From NCBI GenBank assembly GCA_009839725.1, contig VXPF01000117.1:62001-126000 (forward strand): a DNA stretch of 64,000 nt, written 5' to 3'. Numbering within the stretch: position 1 is the first letter of the stretch; each line of letters opens with the position of its first letter. The notes beneath the pieces are model-generated. The model was not told the DNA's origin and made no database searches. It saw nothing but the letters and a program-made list of their open reading frames with translations. Source of the DNA: Dehalococcoidia bacterium (GTDB lineage Bacteria > Chloroflexota > Dehalococcoidia > Tepidiformales > Tepidiformaceae). This document shows, one piece after another, positions 26,981-36,555 of this stretch. A program made the position numbers and the translations under genes.

Positions 26981-28057
26981 ATGGACGAGGCCGTTCGCCA
27001 GAGGCTCAGCGAGATCCGGGTCCGATTCGACGCGATCACGGAGGAGATGGGGCAACCCGAGGTTGCCGCCGACTACGACCAGGTCGCGAAGCTTGCGCGC
27101 GAGCGCTCCGAGATCGCACCGATAGTCGAGCTGCTGACCGCGTACACCGAGGCTGAATCGGCCCGTGCGGACGCGCAGGAGCTGCTGGACGAGGGCGACG
27201 AGGAGATGCGCGAGCTGGCGGAGGCGGAGCTCGCCGGGGCCGACGAGAAGCTGGAGCAGCTCGACGGGGAGATCCTGCGGGCGCTCCTGCCGAAGGACGA
27301 GCGCGACAGCCGCAACGTGATCATGGAGATCCGGGCGGGGACGGGCGGCGAGGAGGCGGCCCTGTTCGCGCAGGAGCTGTACCGCGCCTACTACCGCTAC
27401 GCCGAGCGGCGCGGCTGGCGCACGCAGGTGCTGAACGTCTCGGAGACGGGCCTCGGCGGGTACAAGGAGGTCATCTTCAGCGTGACCGGCGAGGGCGCCT
27501 TCTCGAGGCTGAAGTACGAGAGCGGCGTTCACCGCGTCCAGCGCGTACCCGAGACGGAGGCGCAGGGCCGGATTCACACCTCCACGGCCACGGCGGCGGT
27601 CCTGCCCGAGGCGGAAGAGGTGGACGTGGACGTCCAGGAGAAGGACCTGCGGGTCGACATCTTCCACGCCTCGGGGGCGGGCGGCCAGAACGTGAACAAG
27701 GTCGCGACGGCCGTGCGCTTGACCCACCTCCCCACGGGGCAGGTGGTGGTGTGCCAGGACGAGCGCTCGCAGCTCAAGAACCGGGCGAAGGCGATGACGG
27801 TCCTGCGCTCGCGGCTGCTGGCGATGGAGCAGGAAAAGCAGGAGGCGGAGCTGGCGGCCGATCGCCGCACGCAGGTGGGGAGCGGCGACCGCAGCGAGAA
27901 GATCAGGACCTACAACTTCCCGCAGGACCGAATCACGGACCACCGCATCGGGCTGACCGTGCACAACATCCCCGACCGGCTGGACGGCAACATCGACGAC
28001 ATCATCGATGCCGTGGCGGCGGCGGAAGAGGCTGCGAAGCTGCAGGCGACGGCGTGA
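26981..28057 (+). CDS. prfA: peptide chain release factor 1
   Basis: Terminates translation at UAA and UAG. The 358 residues include the peptidyl-hydrolysis GGQ in [12 protein letters not shown] and the codon-recognition P-x-T motif as PET in [13 protein letters not shown], which marks RF1 rather than RF2. Length is standard. Its stop overlaps the start of prmC (GTGA), the enzyme that methylates the GGQ glutamine, so factor and modifier are translated together. Confidence 0.97.
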   Translation: MDEAVRQRLSEIRVRFDAITEEMGQPEVAADYDQVAKLARERSEIAPIVELLTAYTEAESARADAQELLDEGDEEMRELAEAELAGADEKLEQLDGEILRALLPKDERDSRNVIMEIRAGTGGEEAALFAQELYRAYYRYAERRGWRTQVLNVSETGLGGYKEVIFSVTGEGAFSRLKYESGVHRVQRVPETEAQGRIHTSTATAAVLPEAEEVDVDVQEKDLRVDIFHASGAGGQNVNKVATAVRLTHLPTGQVVVCQDERSQLKNRAKAMTVLRSRLLAMEQEKQEAELAADRRTQVGSGDRSEKIRTYNFPQDRITDHRIGLTVHNIPDRLDGNIDDIIDAVAAAEEAAKLQATA

Positions 28058-28875
28058 AAGCCCGGGAGGCGGCGGCTCAGGTTCGCGCCGAGCTGGAAGC
28101 CGCCGGCATTCCCGATGCGGCCATGGAGGCGGAACTGCTCACGCGCCACGCGAGCGGACTCAGCCGGAGCGCGTTCTTCGCCGACGAGCCCGTGGCGGAG
28201 GGCGCCTGGGACGAGCTCCGGGCGCTCATGACGCGAAGGCTCCGGCGCGAGCCAACCCCCTACCTGACGGGATTGCGGGAGTTTCACGGACTCGAGCTGG
28301 TGGTGGGGCCGGGCGCCCTTATCCCACGGCCGGAGACGGAGCTGCTGGTGGAGGTGGGGCTGCGCGAGCTCGAACGCGACCCGGCGGCGACCGTGCTCGA
28401 CCTGGGCACGGGCTGCGGGGCCATCGCTATCGCCGTAGCGAAAGCGGCGCCGGGGACGCGCGTGATCGCGGCCGATGTGAGCGCCGAAGCCCTGCGGGTC
28501 GCGGCCCTGAACGTGAAGCGGCACGGCGTGCCGGTCTCGCTCGTGCAGAGCGACCTGGCACGGGCCATCCGTCGGGCGGACATCATCCTGGCGAACCTGC
28601 CGTACGTGCCCGAGGGCATCATCGAGACGTTGCAGCCCGAGGTTCAGCACTACGAACCGCGCGTCGCGCTCAACGGCGGCGAGGACGGGCTCGACCTCGT
28701 GCGGGCGCTGCTCGCGGACTGCGAGTCGCGATTGCGGCCGCGGCTGGTGGCCTTCGAAATCGGGATGGGGCAGGCCAGGCACGTGGTGGAGGCGGCGGAG
28801 GCGCTGGGGGCGGAAGCGGGCATCGAGCACGACCTGGTGGGGTGGGAACGGGTGGTCACGGCACGGTGGGCGTGA
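28054..28875 (+). CDS. prmC: release-factor glutamine methyltransferase
   Basis: N5-glutamine methyltransferase acting on the GGQ motif of release factors. I choose GTG 28054, which overlaps the prfA stop; 273 residues. Visible: helical N-terminal domain, [29 protein letters not shown] motif [16 protein letters not shown] and catalytic NLPY (ANLPYVP) where most relatives have NPPY. Its own stop overlaps the next gene. Operon prfA-prmC-HAD. Confidence 0.94.
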   Translation: MKAREAAAQVRAELEAAGIPDAAMEAELLTRHASGLSRSAFFADEPVAEGAWDELRALMTRRLRREPTPYLTGLREFHGLELVVGPGALIPRPETELLVEVGLRELERDPAATVLDLGTGCGAIAIAVAKAAPGTRVIAADVSAEALRVAALNVKRHGVPVSLVQSDLARAIRRADIILANLPYVPEGIIETLQPEVQHYEPRVALNGGEDGLDLVRALLADCESRLRPRLVAFEIGMGQARHVVEAAEALGAEAGIEHDLVGWERVVTARWA

Positions 28876-29657
28876 AACTGATCGCCCTCGATATAGACGG
28901 CACGCTCCTGCCCTACGAGGGACCGTACAAGGGGGAGCTCTCGCCGCGCCTGCGGGCGGCGGTACGGGCGCTCGTGGAGCACGGCCACACGGTCATGCTG
29001 GCGAGCGGGCGGATGCGGGCAGGCGTCATGAGCATCGCCCGCGAGCTTGGTCTCGACACGCCCTTCGTCGCGCAGGAGGGCTGCCTGATCGCGGAGGCGA
29101 GTGGGAAGATCGTGCAGGAGATCAAGCTGGAGCGGCGGCTGGCGCTGGCCGTCTCCGACTACGCGCGCGAAGCGGGCTACGCCTACGAGTGGTTCAGCTC
29201 GGATCGCTATGCGGTGACGGAGCGGTCGCCGGCCACGGACTACTACTCGGAGCTGGGCGAGGTGACGCCGGAGTACCACCCACGGCCGGAGTCGCTGGGC
29301 TTCGAGCCGAGCGGGGTGGGGGTGCTGGGCGACCGGGACAGCTCGTCGGAGGTGCACAGGACCCTCGACGCGCTGCACGGGGACTCGCTCCACCTGCTCG
29401 ACTTCCCCTTCGTGACGGTCGCGCTGGCGCCGGAGGCGACCAAGGGGAACGCCCTCTCGCTCATCGCCGGCGACCTCGGCGTCGCACGCAGCGAGACGGT
29501 CGCGATCGGGGACAGCGTGAACGATGTCTCCATGCTCGCGTGGGCGGGGCGGGGCCTCGCGACGGCGAAGGCCGATCCCCGTGCACAGGCAGCCGCCAAC
29601 GAGTCCCTCCCGGACGAGGTGGACGCGGTGGCGCAGGCGCTCGAGGAGCTGCTCTAG
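28872..29657 (+). CDS. HAD superfamily Cof-type phosphatase
   Basis: 261 residues from GTG 28872, which overlaps the prmC stop. It has the C2-cap HAD order: motif I LIALDIDGTLL, motif II in VMLASGR, a large central cap, Lys in ATKGNALSLIAGDLG and motif III/IV IGDSVNDVSMLAWAG. Such enzymes hydrolyse sugar phosphates, FMN or other small phosphates; substrate not inferable. Translational coupling to prmC appears to be positional rather than functional. Confidence 0.9.
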   Translation: MKLIALDIDGTLLPYEGPYKGELSPRLRAAVRALVEHGHTVMLASGRMRAGVMSIARELGLDTPFVAQEGCLIAEASGKIVQEIKLERRLALAVSDYAREAGYAYEWFSSDRYAVTERSPATDYYSELGEVTPEYHPRPESLGFEPSGVGVLGDRDSSSEVHRTLDALHGDSLHLLDFPFVTVALAPEATKGNALSLIAGDLGVARSETVAIGDSVNDVSMLAWAGRGLATAKADPRAQAAANESLPDEVDAVAQALEELL

Positions 29658-30250
29658 CCCTCCGGGTCGATGCGGTGCCAGATACGGAGGAGGACGAGCG
29701 CGATCCCGAGGATGAGGATGGCCGCCAGCGTGACCGGCAGGACAACTCGCAGCCAGTCGATGGAGGCGCCCTCGGACTCGTCGACGGCAAGAACGGCGTA
29801 CTGGCCGCTCACCTCGCGGATGCGTGAGACGAGCTCGTCCTCGGGGAGGGACACGGGCGCGTCTCCACCGTTGGTCGCGATGCCGCCCTCGACCACGAAG
29901 AGGGCGGCGGGGACGGGCCACTGGAACGTGCGCCCATCCCGGCGGAGGCCGACGACGACGCGGGCGCCCTCGGACGGTTCTTCGGCGCGAGGGCACTCGG
30001 ATGGGGCGGTCGAGAACCTGAGGTCCTGGGCGATGGCGGAGCCCTTCAGGTAGACCTCGGGCTGGACCGCCGGCGCCCCACCGAGCGCCACTACCTCGCC
30101 GACAACGATCACGTCCAGGTCCTCGATGGACGCCCAGAGGTCATCCAGGTCGAAGTGGGGGCAGTCGTCGTGGGCGCGGGCCGTTTCGGCTTGCGCCGTC
30201 GCGAGCCCGACAAGAGCTGTCGCCAGCGCGAAGAGCGCCGCGAAGACCAC
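29654..30250 (-). CDS. exported protein with C-terminal membrane helix, unknown function
   Basis: The track ORF mixes a shadow of guaB3 with the real gene. From GTG 30250 the 198-residue product has a signal-like helix (VVFAALFALATALVGLATAQA), a soluble domain with two cysteines in AHDDCPHFDLDD and APSECPRAEE, and a C-terminal helix (VVLPVTLAAILILGIALVLLRIW) with a short basic end. The strand pattern DVIVVGEVVALGG...VEVYLKG recalls OB/tissue-inhibitor-like secreted domains, an impression only. It lies 33 bases after guaB3 and converges on the HAD gene with overlapping stops. Confidence 0.7.
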   Translation of the reverse strand: MVFAALFALATALVGLATAQAETARAHDDCPHFDLDDLWASIEDLDVIVVGEVVALGGAPAVQPEVYLKGSAIAQDLRFSTAPSECPRAEEPSEGARVVVGLRRDGRTFQWPVPAALFVVEGGIATNGGDAPVSLPEDELVSRIREVSGQYAVLAVDESEGASIDWLRVVLPVTLAAILILGIALVLLRIWHRIDPEG

Positions 30251-30282
30251 CCGGGGAGCGCCGGTCGTTTCCGTCGGACGGC

Positions 30283-31428
30283 CTACGATTCGGCCTGGGC
30301 GAACTGGTAAATCTTGCCCTCGGTCTTGATGGAGGGCGCGATGACCATCTCGGCGTCCTGGAACTCGCGGATGGTGTGGGCGCCGCACATGCCCATCGCC
30401 GTCTTGAGCGCGCCGGCCAGGTTCTCCGTGCCGTCGGTGCGGCTGGTCGGGCCGAAGAGGGTCTTCTGCAGCGTCGTGTTGACGCCGACGAAGACGCGGG
30501 TGCCCCGGGGGAGGTCGGCGTGGGAGGTGGCCATGCCCCAGTGATAGCCGCGCCCAGGCGCCTCGGTGGTGGCGGCGAAGGGCGAGCCCATCATGACGCC
30601 GTCGGCGCCGGCGGCGAAGCACTTGCAGACGTCACCGCCGGTGCGGATGCCGCCGTCGGTGATGATGGGGATGTAGTTGCCGGTCTCGGCGAGGTAGGCC
30701 TCGCGGGCGGCGGCGCAGTCGATGGTGGCGGTCACCTGGGGGACACCGATGCCGAGGACCTCGCGGCTGGTGCAGCCGGCCCCGGGCCCCACGCCCACGA
30801 GGACGCCGGCGACGCCCGAGCGCATCACCTCGAGGGTGGCGCTAAAGCCGACCGTGTTCCCAACGACGACGGGGATGTGAATCTGCTCGAAAAGCTTCTC
30901 GAAGCGCAAACCCTCGATGCTGGTGGACTCGTGACGGGCGGTCGTGACCGTGCTCTGGACGACGAGGATATCGGCGCCCGCTTCCTGCACGAGGGGCGCG
31001 TACTGCTTGGTGCTCTTGGGGGTCACGGACACGGAGGCGACGGCGCCGCCCGCCTTCATCTCCTTGATGCGCTGGGCGATGAGGTCGTCGCGAATGGGCT
31101 GCTGGAAGGCCGACTGGAGGATGGCCGTGGCCTCGTCGCGATTGACGGAAGCGACCTCGTCGAGGATGGGGCGGGGGTCATCGTAGCGGGTCCAGATGCC
31201 CTCGAGGTTGAGGACGCCGAGGCCGCCAGCCTCGTGCATCAGAAGGGCGAACTCCGGGTCGACGACCGCATCCATGGCGGAAGCGATGAAGGGCAGCCCG
31301 AAGTGGTAGTCGCCGATGTCCAGGCCGATCTCGACCAGCTCGGGGTTGATCGTGACCTCGCCGGGAACGATGGCGACGTCGTCGAACCCGTAGGCATGTT
31401 TGAGCTGCTTGAATCGCGGTGCAGGCAC
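30283..31428 (-). CDS. guaB3: GuaB3-family IMP dehydrogenase-related protein
   Basis: TIM-barrel protein of the IMPDH/GMPR superfamily; the short GuaB3 group, without CBS domains, is known from actinobacteria and cyanobacteria. I start at GTG 31428 (381 residues, VPAPRFKQLKHAYGFDDV) preceded by AGGAGGAGGG; the longer track frame is a shadow of the upstream region. Features: FDDVAIVPG, FIASAMDAVVD, VGVGPGAGCTSREVLGIGVPQ with the catalytic Cys loop, IITDGGIRTGGDVCKCFAAGADGVMMGSPFA. Probably purine metabolism; some GuaB3 proteins lack or alter IMPDH activity. Confidence 0.9.
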   Translation of the reverse strand: MPAPRFKQLKHAYGFDDVAIVPGEVTINPELVEIGLDIGDYHFGLPFIASAMDAVVDPEFALLMHEAGGLGVLNLEGIWTRYDDPRPILDEVASVNRDEATAILQSAFQQPIRDDLIAQRIKEMKAGGAVASVSVTPKSTKQYAPLVQEAGADILVVQSTVTTARHESTSIEGLRFEKLFEQIHIPVVVGNTVGFSATLEVMRSGVAGVLVGVGPGAGCTSREVLGIGVPQVTATIDCAAAREAYLAETGNYIPIITDGGIRTGGDVCKCFAAGADGVMMGSPFAATTEAPGRGYHWGMATSHADLPRGTRVFVGVNTTLQKTLFGPTSRTDGTENLAGALKTAMGMCGAHTIREFQDAEMVIAPSIKTEGKIYQFAQAES

Positions 31429-31659
31429 GGACAAACCCTCCTCCTGGGTATGCAAAACGCCGCGCTCTGGCGAATCAGGCGCGGCGACGGTTGCGGGTGC
31501 TGTTTCGAGGCTCACCGAGGCAGTTTCCGTTCGATGCTGGATGACTCGAATGGGAGTGTCACGGCTATGCAGAAAGCGTATCCCGAGCGGGCTGCAAGGG
31601 TCAATGAACAGCCACCAGAATTCGCGCTCGCCGCGCGCTTCTGTGAAGCTGACCGAAGC

Positions 31660-32487
31660 ATGAATGACCTCGCGCCCGGCCTCTACGTCGTCGCTACGCC
31701 GATCGGGAACCTCGGCGACCTGAGCGAGCGCGCGGCGGCTGTGCTCCAGGCAGCGTCGCTCATCGCCGCGGAGGATACGCGCGTGCTGCGCACGCTCACG
31801 GAACGGGTCGGCAGCGGGGCGACGCCCCTGAGCCTGACCGAACACAACGTGGAGGCGCGCATCCCGCGGCTGCTGGAGGCGGCGCGCGAGGGGGTCGTGG
31901 CGCTCACCTCGGACGCAGGCACGCCCGTGGTGGCCGACCCCGGAGGGCGCGCGGTCGAGGCCGCGCACGAGGCGGGCATCCCCGTCTTCGCGGTGCCGGG
32001 ACCCTCCGCGCTGGCGGCGGCCGTGTCGGTGGCGGGGTTCGACGGGAGCGACGTGCACTTCCTCGGCTTCCTGCCCCGCGCGCAAGGCGACCGGCGGCGG
32101 CGGTTGACGGGGGCCGCATCGACGGCGAACACGCTCGTGTTCTTCGAGAGCCCGCGACGGGTGGCGGCGTCACTCGGGGACGTGGCGGACGCGCTCGGGG
32201 ATCCACCGGCGGTGGTCTGCCGGGAGCTCACGAAGGTGCACGAGGAGGCGGTGCGTGGGCGCGCCTCGGAGCTGGCGGAACGCTTCGGGGAGACGCGCGG
32301 GGAGTGCACAGTGGTGGTCGACGTGCGGGGCTGGGCGGCCGGGAGCGACGAGCGCGAGCTTCGCGCCTACCTGGAGGAGATGCGGGAGGCGGGGGCGCAG
32401 CGCAGCTCGGCAGCGAGCGCGGCGGCGCGCCGCTTCGGCGTGTCGCGGGCGGAGGCGTACGAGGCGTGGCCGGACGACAAGGAATAG
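31660..32487 (+). CDS. rsmI: 16S rRNA 2'-O-ribose C1402 methyltransferase
   Basis: SAM-dependent methylation of C1402 in 16S rRNA. From ATG 31660, 275 residues: GLYVVATPIGNLGDLSERA, AAEDTRVLRTL, SLTEHN, VALTSDAGTPVVADPG and VPGPSALAAAVSVAG are the tetrapyrrole-methylase-fold landmarks of RsmI, then FFESPRRVAASL and ELTKVHEE. No clear ribosome site precedes this ATG; upstream ATGs in frame lack one too. The region 31429-31659 to guaB3 carries both divergent starts; I see no clear promoter in it. Confidence 0.94.
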   Translation: MNDLAPGLYVVATPIGNLGDLSERAAAVLQAASLIAAEDTRVLRTLTERVGSGATPLSLTEHNVEARIPRLLEAAREGVVALTSDAGTPVVADPGGRAVEAAHEAGIPVFAVPGPSALAAAVSVAGFDGSDVHFLGFLPRAQGDRRRRLTGAASTANTLVFFESPRRVAASLGDVADALGDPPAVVCRELTKVHEEAVRGRASELAERFGETRGECTVVVDVRGWAAGSDERELRAYLEEMREAGAQRSSAASAAARRFGVSRAEAYEAWPDDKE

Positions 32488-32496
32488 GAAACGCCT

Positions 32497-32522
32497 GCTT
32501 TACCCGCTCTAAGCCGTAAAGC
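32497..32522 (+). terminator. inverted repeat between rsmI and metG
   Basis: GCTTTAC, 12-base loop, GTAAAGC: a perfect 7-bp stem ten bases after the rsmI stop. No T-tract; may be a weak terminator or part of the metG leader. Confidence 0.35.
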
Positions 32523-32569
32523 GGCGCGGTGCTAGACTCGCCACCGAGGGCTCTCCCAAAGGGGCATCC

Positions 32570-34219
32570 ATGGCCGAACGCATCTTCGTGGCGGTGGCCT
32601 GGCCGTACGCGAACTACCTCCTGCACGCCGGACAGGCGGCGGGGGCGTACCTCCCCGCAGACATCTTCGCCCGCTACCACCGCATGCGCGGCAACGACGT
32701 CCTCATGGTCTCCGGCTCGGACTGCCACGGAACGCCCATCACCGTGGCGGCCGACAACGAGGGCATCACGCCCCGGGAGATCGTCGACCGCTACCACCCG
32801 AAGATCCTGGAGGCGTGGGAGCGTTTTGGCATCTCGTTCGACCTCTACACCACGACCCTGACCGATAACCACTACGAGACGACACAGGACCTGTTCACGC
32901 GGCTGCTGGAGCAGGATCTGCTCTACACCGGAACCCAGGAGCAGCTCTACGACCCCGAGGCCCAGCGCTTCCTGCCCGACCGCTACGTGGAGGGCACCTG
33001 CCCGCTCTGCGGGTACACCGAGGCGCGCGGCGACCAGTGCGACCAGTGCGGCTCGCAGCTCGACGCGATCGACCTGATCGAGCCGCGCAGCAAGGTGAGC
33101 GGGGCCACGCCCGAGGTGCGCGAGTCGGAGCACTTCATGCTGCGTCTGTCCGCGTTCAACCAGCAGCTGCGCGAGTGGGTGAGCGCCCAGCCGCACTGGC
33201 GCCGGAACGTGGCCAACTTCACGCTCGGCATCCTCGAAGAGGGGCTGAAGGACCGCGCGATCACACGCGATATCAGTTGGGGCGTGCCGGTGCCGGTCGA
33301 GGGGTACGAGGACAAGCGCATTTATGTCTGGTTCGACGCCGTCATCGGCTACCTTTCGGCGGCGAAGGAGTGGGCCAGCCAGAGCGGGGACCCCGAAGCC
33401 TGGCGCCTCTACTGGGAAGACGAGGACACGAAGGCGTACTACTTCATCGGGAAGGACAACATCCCCTTCCACACCCTCATCTGGCCGGCGATGCTGCTCG
33501 GCTACGGGGGCCTGAACCTCCCCCACGACGTTCCCGCAAACCAGTACGTCAACTTCAGCGACGGACAGAAGCAGAGCAAGTCGAAGGGCACGGCGACGTG
33601 GCTGCTGGACCTGCTCGACACGTACGACGCCGACGTCGTGCGTTTCTACCTGACGCAGATCATGCCCGAAACGAGCGACTCCGAGTTCCGCGAGGAGGAG
33701 CTGATCCGGGCGAACAACGAGGTCCTGATCGCGACCTGGGGGAACCTGGCGAACCGCGTGCTCGCGATGATCCGGCGGAACTTCGACGGCGTCGTGCCGG
33801 ACCCGGGCGCGCTGGGCGCGGAGAGCGAAGCGCTGCTCGCGACCGTGCGCGAGGGCTTCGAGCGCGCGGGCGCCGAGTACGCAGCCTGCCAGTTTCGGGG
33901 AGCGCTGCGCGAGGGGCTCGCCGTCGCCCAGGCCGCCAACAAGTACCTCGACGACCGCGCCCCCTGGCGAGCGGTGAAGGAAGACCGCGATCACGCAGCG
34001 GAGACCCTCTACACGGCGTTGCAGGCAATCTCGGGACTGTGCGCGCTGCTGCACCCCATCCTGCCCTTCTCCACGAACCAGCTCCACGCCACGCTCGGGA
34101 ACGAGGGGACGCCCGAGATGTCGGGCTGGAATCTGACGGAGGCCCCCGCAGGGCGGGCCCTCGGCGAGGGCGGCGCGCTCTACCGCAAGCTGGACCTGCC
34201 CGAGCCGGTCTCGACCTGA
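32570..34219 (+). CDS. metG: methionyl-tRNA synthetase, archaeal-like type, altered HIGH motif
   Basis: Class I synthetase charging tRNA-Met; 549 residues, no C-terminal dimerisation domain. The opening VAVAWPYANYLLHAGQAAGAYLPADIFARYHRM follows the archaeal-like MetG pattern, but the HIGH signature reads HAGQ, its last His replaced by Gln. Zinc cysteines CPLC and CDQC lie near 145-160. The second signature reads KQSKSKG. Anticodon-binding helices fill the C-terminus. The stop overlaps the tatD start (TGATG), then a prenyl synthase. Role is secure from the whole sequence; kinetics could be affected by the HIGH change. Confidence 0.94.
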   Translation: MAERIFVAVAWPYANYLLHAGQAAGAYLPADIFARYHRMRGNDVLMVSGSDCHGTPITVAADNEGITPREIVDRYHPKILEAWERFGISFDLYTTTLTDNHYETTQDLFTRLLEQDLLYTGTQEQLYDPEAQRFLPDRYVEGTCPLCGYTEARGDQCDQCGSQLDAIDLIEPRSKVSGATPEVRESEHFMLRLSAFNQQLREWVSAQPHWRRNVANFTLGILEEGLKDRAITRDISWGVPVPVEGYEDKRIYVWFDAVIGYLSAAKEWASQSGDPEAWRLYWEDEDTKAYYFIGKDNIPFHTLIWPAMLLGYGGLNLPHDVPANQYVNFSDGQKQSKSKGTATWLLDLLDTYDADVVRFYLTQIMPETSDSEFREEELIRANNEVLIATWGNLANRVLAMIRRNFDGVVPDPGALGAESEALLATVREGFERAGAEYAACQFRGALREGLAVAQAANKYLDDRAPWRAVKEDRDHAAETLYTALQAISGLCALLHPILPFSTNQLHATLGNEGTPEMSGWNLTEAPAGRALGEGGALYRKLDLPEPVST

Positions 34220-35040
34220 TGCGCTTCTTCGACTCCCACAGCCACCTCCAGGACGAGCGCTTCGACGAGGACCGCGCGGCGGTCCTCGGGCGCGCGGCCG
34301 CGGCGGGCGTAGAGACGATCGTCGTGTGCGGAGAGGATGTTGCGTCAAGCGAAGCGGCGATCAGCCTGGCCGAGCGGACGGAGCGCCCGGGACTGCTGGC
34401 GACCGCGGGCTTCCACCCGCACGAAGCGTCACGGGCGACCACGGCCGCGCTCAGCGCGATCGAGACCCTGGCCAGGAACGCCGGAGTAGCGGCGATCGGC
34501 GAGATCGGGCTCGACTTCTACCGCGACCTCTCGCCCCGCGACGTGCAGCGCCGCGTCTTCGACGCACAGCTCGCGATCGCGGCGCGGCTAGGGCTGCCGG
34601 TGACGGTTCACTCCCGCGACGCCGAGGAAGACCTGGCCCCGCACCTGGAGACGTTCGCAGCCGAGTCGCCGCTCGGCGGCGAGGGGCGACCGCTGGGCGT
34701 CCTGCACGCCTTCGGGGGAACGCTCGAGCAAGCGCAGCGGCACGTCGAGCTGGGCTTCCTCATCTCGCTGACCTGCGCGGCGGGCTACCCGCGCAACGAC
34801 GAGGCCCGGCGCATCGCCGCGGGCCTGCCCCTTTCGGCGCTGTTGATCGAGACCGACAGCCCGGCCCTGCCGCCGCAATCGGCGCGGGGCACCCGCAACG
34901 AGCCCGCCAACGTGCGCGCCGCCGCCGAGGTTGTGGCCGAAGCTCGGGGCATCGGCGTGGAGGCGGTCGCCGCCGCGACCACGGCCACCGCGGAGGCGCT
35001 CTTCGCGGCGCCCGTCCCGGTGGTGGAGGCCCCGGCGTGA
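34219..35040 (+). CDS. tatD: TatD-family metal-dependent deoxyribonuclease
   Basis: 273 residues from ATG 34219, which overlaps the metG stop. Amidohydrolase-type metal ligands are visible: MRFFDSHSHLQD, ATAGFHPHEA, AIGEIGLDFYRD, VTVHSRDAEED, LHAFGG and LIETDSPALPP. TatD enzymes have 3'-5' DNase activity and roles in DNA quality control. Coupled downstream to a polyprenyl synthase. The MetRS-TatD neighbourhood is common in bacteria. Confidence 0.94.
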   Translation: MRFFDSHSHLQDERFDEDRAAVLGRAAAAGVETIVVCGEDVASSEAAISLAERTERPGLLATAGFHPHEASRATTAALSAIETLARNAGVAAIGEIGLDFYRDLSPRDVQRRVFDAQLAIAARLGLPVTVHSRDAEEDLAPHLETFAAESPLGGEGRPLGVLHAFGGTLEQAQRHVELGFLISLTCAAGYPRNDEARRIAAGLPLSALLIETDSPALPPQSARGTRNEPANVRAAAEVVAEARGIGVEAVAAATTATAEALFAAPVPVVEAPA

Positions 35041-36011
35041 CGCAGACGCAGATGTCGCTGTACGGCCCCGTGGCGGAGGACCTGATCCTGGTCGAGGACC
35101 TGCTCGAGTCGGTGAAGCGCGTGGACCTCGCGCCCCTGCGCCTGATGCTGGACCACGCACTGGCGCCGCGAGGCAAGCGACTGCGGCCCGCCCTCGTGCT
35201 GCTGGCGGGCACCTTCGGCGACTACAACCTGAACCGGCTCGTCCCGCTGGGAACGGCGATCGAGCTCCTCCACACGGCGAGCCTCGTGCACGACGACGTG
35301 GTCGACGGAGCGACGAGCCGCCGGGGCCGCCCCACCGCCAACGCCGTCTTCGACAACGCGCTGACGGTGCTGCTGGGCGACTTCATGTTCGCGAACGCGG
35401 CTGAGATGGTGACGCGCACGGGCAGCCTGCCAGTGACGCGGCTCTTCGCACTGGCGCTCATGAAGATGACGAACGGCGAGCTGGACCAGGACTCGGCCGC
35501 CTTCGACGTTGGGCGCGACGTGCAGCACTACCTCTGGCGCATCGGCGGAAAGACGGCGGCGCTGTTCGGGCACTCGACCCAGGGCGGGGCCCTGCTGGCG
35601 GGCTGCAGCGAGGGACAGGTCGAGGCGCTGCGGAGCTACGGCTACAACCTGGGCATGGCCTTCCAGATTGTCGACGACATCCTCGACTTCACGGGGGACG
35701 AGGCGGAGATGGGGAAGCCGGCGGGGGGCGACCTTCTCGAAGGCACGATCACGCTGCCGGCGCTCTTCTACCTGGACTCGGCGCCGCAGGAGAACCCGGT
35801 GCGCCGCTTCCTCGCGGCGGACGGCGACCGCGCGGCGGTCCTGCCGGACGCGCTGGAGGCGGTGGTGGAATCGGAAGCGATCGGGCGGGCGCAGGGGATG
35901 GCGCAGGAGTTCGTGGACCGCGCCCTCCAGGGCCTCTCGACCCTGGAGGCGACCGACGCCCGCCGCACGCTCGAAGAGCTGAGCGGCTACGTGCTGTCCC
36001 GGCGAAGCTAG
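35037..36011 (+). CDS. polyprenyl diphosphate synthase (long-chain type)
   Basis: 324 residues from GTG 35037, overlapping the tatD stop. First aspartate motif VHDDVVDGATSRRGRPT, second motif FQIVDDILDFTGDEAEMGKPAGGD, and GGKTAALF. This matches octaprenyl/heptaprenyl synthases that make quinone side chains. It differs from the dxs-linked synthase, which has DEIQD. The C-terminal stop faces the converging FmdB-like gene with a 4-base overlap. Confidence 0.92.
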   Translation: MTQTQMSLYGPVAEDLILVEDLLESVKRVDLAPLRLMLDHALAPRGKRLRPALVLLAGTFGDYNLNRLVPLGTAIELLHTASLVHDDVVDGATSRRGRPTANAVFDNALTVLLGDFMFANAAEMVTRTGSLPVTRLFALALMKMTNGELDQDSAAFDVGRDVQHYLWRIGGKTAALFGHSTQGGALLAGCSEGQVEALRSYGYNLGMAFQIVDDILDFTGDEAEMGKPAGGDLLEGTITLPALFYLDSAPQENPVRRFLAADGDRAAVLPDALEAVVESEAIGRAQGMAQEFVDRALQGLSTLEATDARRTLEELSGYVLSRRS

Positions 36012-36475
36012 CGGAACTTCCTCTTCAGGTCCTTGTGGATGCGGGCGGGCACGCCCTTCTTGATGACGTCGCGCCGCTCGTAGGCATCCTTCACCTCCCG
36101 GGGGGAGATGGGGTTGTTGAACATGTCGACGAGGTCGCCCCTGGCGGCCACTTCGCGCATGTCGTTGAGGGCGGAACGCTCGCCCCTGCTGAGGCGCTTC
36201 TTCGGAACGGGCTTGTTGATCTCGGGGTGCTCGTTAGGGCGGCCACCCGTGAGGCGCTTGCTGACCTTCTGGCCCAGGTGCCAGTAGGTACCGTCATCGG
36301 GAATCTTGCGGGGGTACCCGTCACGGAACGTGAACGCCGCGAACGATGTGGGCATGATGCGCTCGGCATCCACGTAGCACTCGGGGCAGGGAACGGCCTC
36401 GCCGGCCTCGCGCATGGGCCGCAGCTCTTCGAACACGCCGTGGCAGGGGTCGCAGTAGTACTCGTAGAGGGGCAT
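36008..36475 (-). CDS. FmdB-type zinc-ribbon protein
   Basis: From ATG 36475 (GGAGG upstream), 155 residues. The N-terminus MPLYEYYCDPCHGVFEE...VPCPEC is the classic FmdB/CxxC putative regulatory zinc ribbon. A second, conserved-looking but unnamed part (residues 70-155) is basic and includes NNPISPREVKDAYERRDVIKKG. The FmdB family lacks a clear role. The track ORF to 36784 adds a shadow of recO. recO lies 80 bp upstream on the same strand. Confidence 0.85.
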   Translation of the reverse strand: MPLYEYYCDPCHGVFEELRPMREAGEAVPCPECYVDAERIMPTSFAAFTFRDGYPRKIPDDGTYWHLGQKVSKRLTGGRPNEHPEINKPVPKKRLSRGERSALNDMREVAARGDLVDMFNNPISPREVKDAYERRDVIKKGVPARIHKDLKRKFR

Positions 36476-36555
36476 GGAGAACCTCCGCTCGCCTTTGGAG
36501 CGACTCTTCGTAACGAAGATTCTACCGCGATCGTCAAATCTGGGAACGTTGCCGG

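Noticed and set aside
30376-31659. Upstream extension of rsmI in the track
   Set aside because: It is antisense to guaB3; RsmI homology begins at 31660.
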